NCBI GenBank assembly: GCA_011503125.2
Contig: WWBZ02000012.1
Span: 744,001-808,000, forward strand
Origin: Botryosphaeria dothidea
Lineage: Eukaryota; Ascomycota; Dothideomycetes; Botryosphaeriales; Botryosphaeriaceae
Direction of reading: 5' to 3'
DNA: 64,000 nucleotides
Shown: positions 59,201-64,000 of the stretch, piece after piece
Numbering within the stretch: position 1 is the first letter of the stretch
Layout: every line of letters begins with the position of its first letter
The notes under the pieces: model-generated
Seen by the model: only the letters and a program-made list of their open reading frames with translations
Told to the model about the DNA's origin: nothing
Databases searched by the model: none
Program-made: the position numbers and the translations under genes

Positions 59201-62200
59201 TCGTGTTCCTAAGTTGAGACGGTGAGCTTCTGGAAACCTTTCAAAGCGGGGATTAAATGGAAGAAAACTCGAAAAATAAGGGGAGCCTCGCAGGGTTATC
59301 TCATCCTTCGTTTTTTCTTTTTCTTGCTGTGGCTATGTGACATGATATTGGTAGCATACCTGCCTCTCACAAAACGTGAGATATGTCGAAGTATTGAGGG
59401 AGACGAAAGTAGGAGGATCCAAGGAAACATGGAGGTTTCGGAATGACCAAATATGACCTTGGGAGAGACTCATGGGAGCGAGTAGGAAACAGGCGTAAGA
59501 TGAGAATTTGCTGCGACAGGGCAAATGTGGCCCAACCAAACACACAAAAAGTATACAGTCAACTCCAAGGAAAACGCCCTCAACCCCAGAACCGGCCACC
59601 GAGTGCCCATGAGCAAGTGGAGCTCGCTTTTTCGCCAATGAAAGATCTCAAATCGTCGTGGTATAAATAACGCGCTCGCTTCCGGTATCGAATTCGAATG
59701 CATCGTATCGTCTCGCTTTCGGCCGTGTCTCTCTGTCTTTTTTTTTTTTTGTTCCAATGCAAAGGTGTTATCTCTACACGCGTGTAGCAGCGGGCCTGCC
59801 GACTGCTGTCCGGGCTTGCGTCTTGTTGCGGCAGTCGCCTAGACAGAAAACGACGTATCAGCTGCCATGTGTCTTCAATCACGGCGCACAATTCGGTTGT
59901 TGCTCACCGCATAGCTCGTCCAGTCGATATTCACTGTGACAAGAAAAGAAAAATCAGTACAGTCACTCGGGCAATTTGTGATATGATCATGTGGTATGGA
60001 CGATCTGTGGGGGTTGCTTGCGTGGCATGGCACCTGCGTGAAGATACAAGCGCGCGGGTAGAGATTGAGACAGGTCATGTGTATGCGGTGTAGTGAACTA
60101 CTCACATGGCGACTACATTGGCTGGACATCTGCGGTGTGTTTCCTGGTACTTGATGCACCAAGCGCGTACGGTAAAGCGCAAATGCGAGCACTTGTAGTG
60201 GACCTGGGTGTAGTCACACATTGTGCCGAGTACGGGAGGCAAGGGAGGTGTTCAATGGCGAGAGCGGAGGTAGTGGGCTGAGAGAGTCGTGCTTCTCCGC
60301 CACGGAACGGAGACACAAGCCGAATTGATGGACAGCAGGTGATTCTGGGAAAAGATGGCCGGGACGTGCGACAATTCCTCGGGGGATGCGTGTGGCTGGA
60401 TGTCCCTTCTCGACGGCAGAGTGCACAATGTTTGGCGATATCGGAGGCGGTAGTAGGTGGGTGCGGCGCAAGTGGTGTCAGAGGTCTGATGGGGGAGAAT
60501 CTTGTTCGGGCGGATCAATAAAGACAGGTCGACACACAGTGCAGGACGGGAGGTCTTATGTATGTACGTACTTCCTGCGGTAGTTCCTGGGTTCGTGCCT
60601 ACGCCAGGACCGGGAAGGGCCGCCGGGGGATGTCGGATGTCAAAGATTCCTGTCTTCTCTTTGGTAGACCGGCAGGCTAGAGCAATGCAGGGAAGGGATC
60701 TCTCAAGCCAGGTAACAGGTAGCAGGGAGTAGGAGGACAGGGAAGTGTGAAGCGCAGGGAGGGATGGCGGCAGGATGAAGGCGGACGGCTAGGTACTAGG
60801 TATAGAATTTATGACGAAAATGATGTACGGGTCTGGCTTCGATGCTGGCAACGGACTTTGTGCTAGTGGAAGGTGGGAACCATGCAAGCTTTTAGCTTCC
60901 GCAGCCCTTGCCGCGGATGCATATACCTTACAGGGCACAGGGCTGGAAGGGGCTCGGGCTGGGGGATCTGATGTGATGATGGTCAGTGATGGTCCAGGCG
61001 TTAGGATGACGCTAGCAGCCATTTGATCTTTTCCTACCTCAGGGCCTAGGCTGTCTTGGCCACCGTTGAGACTTCGCTCCAGTTGGCGGGTGGCGTTGGT
61101 GGTGTGGTGGTGGTGGGTGGAGGCGGCCGGTGCTCAGCCCTGTACCGCTTGCTGCAGATACACCGGATGAAGGACTGCTCGCGTGCCCGTGCGCTGCCTG
61201 GGCAAATGATGGGGAACCCGACTGCTCGCGGCTTGATTCCGTTCACTGTCAGATTGAAGCTTCTGGAAGGCCAGGTGCAGGGTTGAGCAGCTAGGGTTAT
61301 CGCATAACCCGGAATTACAAGAGAGAGGATGTAAGAGATGGATGAGGAGCAGCCAGGTCAGTCAGGCCGCTGCAGAAAAGGTGGCGCCAGCACTGGTCGC
61401 GTCCAGAAACGGTCGGCTCGCGGAATCCCGTCGTGTCACTGCGTGCCAACTGTTACAGTGGGGGAGGGGTAGAAGGGAGGGGTGGTGGCGGCGGTTTGGG
61501 TGCAGATGAGCTGGGGGGGGGGGGTATGGGAGGAAGCGACGAGCGAAGACGGTGTGCGCTGTGCGGTTTGTGCGATGGAGCTAGAAGACCAGCAGGAACA
61601 GTGAACAGCAAGAGGAAGTCAAAACCAGGAGATTGTCCTGAAGACCTGAAGCGGGAAAGGATGGGCGGGAGTGTAAGCTATGTGTGTATCGTACAGTGGT
61701 TACGCTAACCATCAACCTGAAGGGCAAAGCATCATGAAGCGGAAACGGCAGCGCTAGCAACATTAACAGAAGGGATGTATGATTGGCGGATATAAGAAAA
61801 GGCTGCCTCTCTGCCTCTTGAGCGTCGAGCCTGGACGCGCAGCACACCGGGTCGTTGGCCATGCTTCGGGCTCTGTTTCCCTTTGGCTGCTTAATTTAAG
61901 GATCAGAAGAAAAATATTCCACGCGGACAGCGCAGACCCCTACACGGCACCCTGACGCAGAGCTGCAGGCGATGATTTGCCCCAGGTTTGAGCAGCGAGT
62001 GATTTGCAATTGCAGCGTCAGCAGGCGGGACGGGACCGGGGTGGACCTGAAGCAAGGCAAGCAAGTGTCGACAATGACATACGTTACGAGGAAGCGGGCG
62101 TGCCTCCGGTTAAGGACGGATGCCAAACAGACCAGGCCAAGGACGTTTTGGCCCATGCAGTTGATGGGATGGGGTGCAGGATCAGAGAGAGCTCCCGCGA

Positions 62201-63444
62201 GCCGAAGCCCAGTGCGGGTTTCGAGTCAAACCGGACCCATCCGAGCAGCCCTGGGGACATGGATGCTGAGAGTTTCGTTCCCGGCGAGGCCAGCGACTGG
62301 CTGCTCAAACAGCTGATTTTTACCTCGCGTGTGGGGTCTGGACGAGGCGGCACGCAATATGGGCAGCGGTGCCAACGGGCGCTCGCGGGCAGGCTCCGGC
62401 GACGTTTATTTGGCCACACGTGCACGGAGGCCGAGGCGCTCGAGCAGGGGAGCGAGGCTGAGGAGGAGATGAGGTGCGGGCGCTTTGGACGACGGCTTGG
62501 ACTGGCAACGGGCCGGCAGAAGCTACTGTAGGCACCCGAGCAGCACAAGCCTCCCGCCTCTTTCTGGACCTGAGGGGGGCGGGCTGCGGGTCGGTGCAAA
62601 TCGGCATCTGGCAGCAGCGCAACCAGCATGCTGGATCGCCTTGTGCTGCGAGGGATCGGCTGGGAGATTGATGCCTAAGGAGGCAATCTGATCAGCGCTC
62701 CAGCTCGGCTTGCGACCACTTACGAGGCGCTGGCCTCAGGAGCGGCGCCAGGACCAGGGCTGTGCGGAAGCGGCCTGCGCAACAGCGGCGACAGCGCTGG
62801 TAGAGCTCAGGCATCGCTCTTGGGCGCCGTCGATCAAGCTGAGTCGGGGCCCTGCGAACAGGTCTTGTGATGGCGCTCAGGGCACACGTCGCGAGGCTCA
62901 TCTGCGACTCCGATACGAGAGCGTGCGTGCGCGGCGACTATCGCGAAATGCGTCGGCAGGTGGTGCAGCTCGGGATATGGCGGGAGGCGTCAGCTGGTTT
63001 GATGACAGTGGTGTGTGGATTGGGCGCCCACGAGTAAGGCCGCGATCGCATCTGGCTTCTCCTGAAACCGATCAGATAGCGGATGACACAGGTCGCCGAG
63101 ATGCGGTGGTTGTAATGAGATGGCGTGGTCGGTGTTGGGCGAGCGCGCTCCTCGGCGATCCATGCGAAGAAGGTTGACGCGCAGGAGCGTTGAACTCAAA
63201 TTTTTTTTGCCGCTCTGAGGCTCCGTGCTAAGGAGAGGCCGCGCATCCCCGACAGCCCTGTCCATGGCATGAGGAGAGCGTGTGTCTGTCTGCTGCAGCC
63301 GAGGCCCGCCGTGCGTAGTGCTGCGCAGCCAAGCTACCCGGCAGCGCACTAGCCTTAGCCTTACAGGGGAGGGGATTGCCGCCGACGGTTAGACCACCAG
63401 GTTAGAAAAAAGATCGAATTTACAGTGGAAGCATTCATCCGGAC
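53230..63444. other. Gene-free stretch of about 10 kb with pyrimidine tracts
   Basis: No frame here carries a recognisable domain, and the longest are about 180 codons and overlap equally long antisense frames (62004-62531 plus, 62084-62629 minus). There are repeated T- or C/T-rich runs (about 55595-55615, 55880-55912, 59105-59215, 59735-59752), an A/G microsatellite (57911-57942) and a 12-G run (61513-61524). Promoter-like blocks (a CT tract followed by CTATAAGGA near 55460, and a T/C-rich block ending in GTGAGC near 59222) suggest transcription starts and leader exons. No tRNA-like B-box with matching arms, transposon frame or inverted terminal repeat was found. Confidence 0.5.
57911..57942 (+). 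repeat. A/G microsatellite (AAAAG)n
   Basis: Irregular AAAAG/AAAAAG units ending in a nine-A run. A simple repeat with no associated gene. Confidence 0.85.
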
Positions 63445-63561
63445 GTACGTGTATCATTGCATTTCGACTGACAAAGCCGTCCGGCTGTGCTTCCGCTCCC
63501 CGTGAGGTTGCATTTTTGGAGCCCATTACCGCTAACCACCGGCTGCGATACCCCCCTGCAG
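63445..63561 (+). other. Possible 5' UTR intron of the right-edge gene
   Basis: GTACGT donor at 63445, GCTAAC branch site at 63531-63536 and CTGCAG acceptor ending at 63561 form a well-spaced 117-nt fungal intron on the plus strand. The sequence after it leads into the candidate ATG at 63961. No protein continuity supports the splice, so it rests on signals alone. Confidence 0.35.
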
Positions 63562-63960
63562 ACGCAGCTTCAGCTCCCAGCGAACCCGCCAACGTCCTCG
63601 CCTCGCCTGCGGCTCTCGCCCGAGCGTCCGCTTGCGTCAAGCACTGTTTCGACGACGATCACCGTTGAGGCTGTGTTGCTGCTCTTCATGCCCAAACGCC
63701 TGAGAGCCTGCCTGTTCCCCGCAGCAGCACCACGCCGTCGACGCCCGGCCGGGGCGATCGAAGCAGCCGCGGCACATCGACGAGAGAGGCGCGCGCGACC
63801 TTCAATTCGCAGCACCTGCGTGTCCGAGGACCGCATCAGGCTATTCCCACTCCCCCTCTCCCGCAACTCCTTCCAGAAGCCGCGTCCGCCTCCGCCTCGT
63901 TTCCAATGCTTCCAGGGGCCCCGTATCTCATCAGCCCTGAAGAGCGCCACCACGTGGACC

Positions 63961-64000
63961 ATGTTCGGCCGCCGTGCGCCGGGCAGCGTCTCAGCTTTGC
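63961..64000 (+). CDS. Candidate start of a plus-strand gene (partial, runs off the right edge)
   Basis: ATG at 63961 in a fair context (GTGGACCATG) opens MFGRRAPGSVSAL to the window end. The same frame is open back to about 63538, beyond the putative acceptor at 63561, with a further ATG at 63688, so the true start could be upstream. Only 13 codons are certain to be in frame within the window; no family can be named. The long gene-free region to its left would be its upstream region. Confidence 0.25.
   Translation, partial: MFGRRAPGSVSAL

Noticed and set aside
62004..62629. Overlapping 175- and 181-codon frames on opposite strands
   Set aside because: Neither has a recognisable domain; each is open where the other is, as expected from base composition.

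Overview
The window is nuclear DNA of a filamentous ascomycete (Pezizomycotina; a Dothideomycetes-like lineage is my guess, not shown). The evidence is short introns of about 48-229 nt with GT donors and CTAAC or CTGAC branch sites, TATA-poor pyrimidine-rich promoters, and typical mould orthologues: SSA-type Hsp70, five-unit polyubiquitin, an AzgA-type purine permease, Dsc complex subunit B, Erg27 and Vps13. I support 17 genes or gene fragments with protein-level or exon-level evidence, plus one clear pseudogene and one weak gene start at the right edge.

Layout, left to right. 0-4.3 kb: three minus-strand genes for disordered, lineage-type proteins, the first cut by the window edge. 5.0-8.6 kb: a mitochondrial-looking beta-carbonic anhydrase and a hemerythrin-like (HHE) protein, both minus. 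11.0-13.1 kb: cytosolic Hsp70 (plus) with a step-type heat-shock element upstream. 13.9-25.1 kb: a twin-CX9C Emi1/PANTS-type protein (minus), divergent from VPS13 (plus), a 3,195-residue bridge-like lipid transfer protein whose single 48-nt intron has no stop and keeps frame. 26.2-30.7 kb: a three-exon cytochrome P450 (minus), divergent from polyubiquitin (plus). 31.5-37.8 kb: an aldo/keto reductase (plus), an AzgA-type permease (minus) with a GC-AG intron, and a phytanoyl-CoA-dioxygenase-like protein (plus). 38.9-40.6 kb: a decayed CYP505-type P450-reductase fusion that has lost its reductase half. 41.5-44.4 kb: a four-exon protein with a MACPF-signature-like motif (minus). 46.7-53.2 kb: Dsc complex subunit B with a 24-Ala tract, a centrosomin-motif coiled-coil protein and the sterol 3-ketoreductase Erg27, all minus. 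53.2-64.0 kb: about 10.7 kb with no recognisable coding gene, ending in what looks like a 5' UTR intron and the start of a plus-strand gene.

Functionally this is mostly a housekeeping neighbourhood, not a biosynthetic cluster. Proteostasis (Hsp70, ubiquitin, DscB), membrane lipid and sterol biology (VPS13, Erg27, DscB through SREBP processing) and oxidative enzymes lie side by side, but nothing shows co-regulation. The most unusual items are the reductase-less CYP505 remnant, the polyubiquitin gene with homogenised repeats and an intron at the same codon in two adjacent repeats, the MACPF-like gene, and the long gene-free stretch. All exon boundaries were read by eye from splice signals and reading-frame continuity; none has been checked against transcripts.
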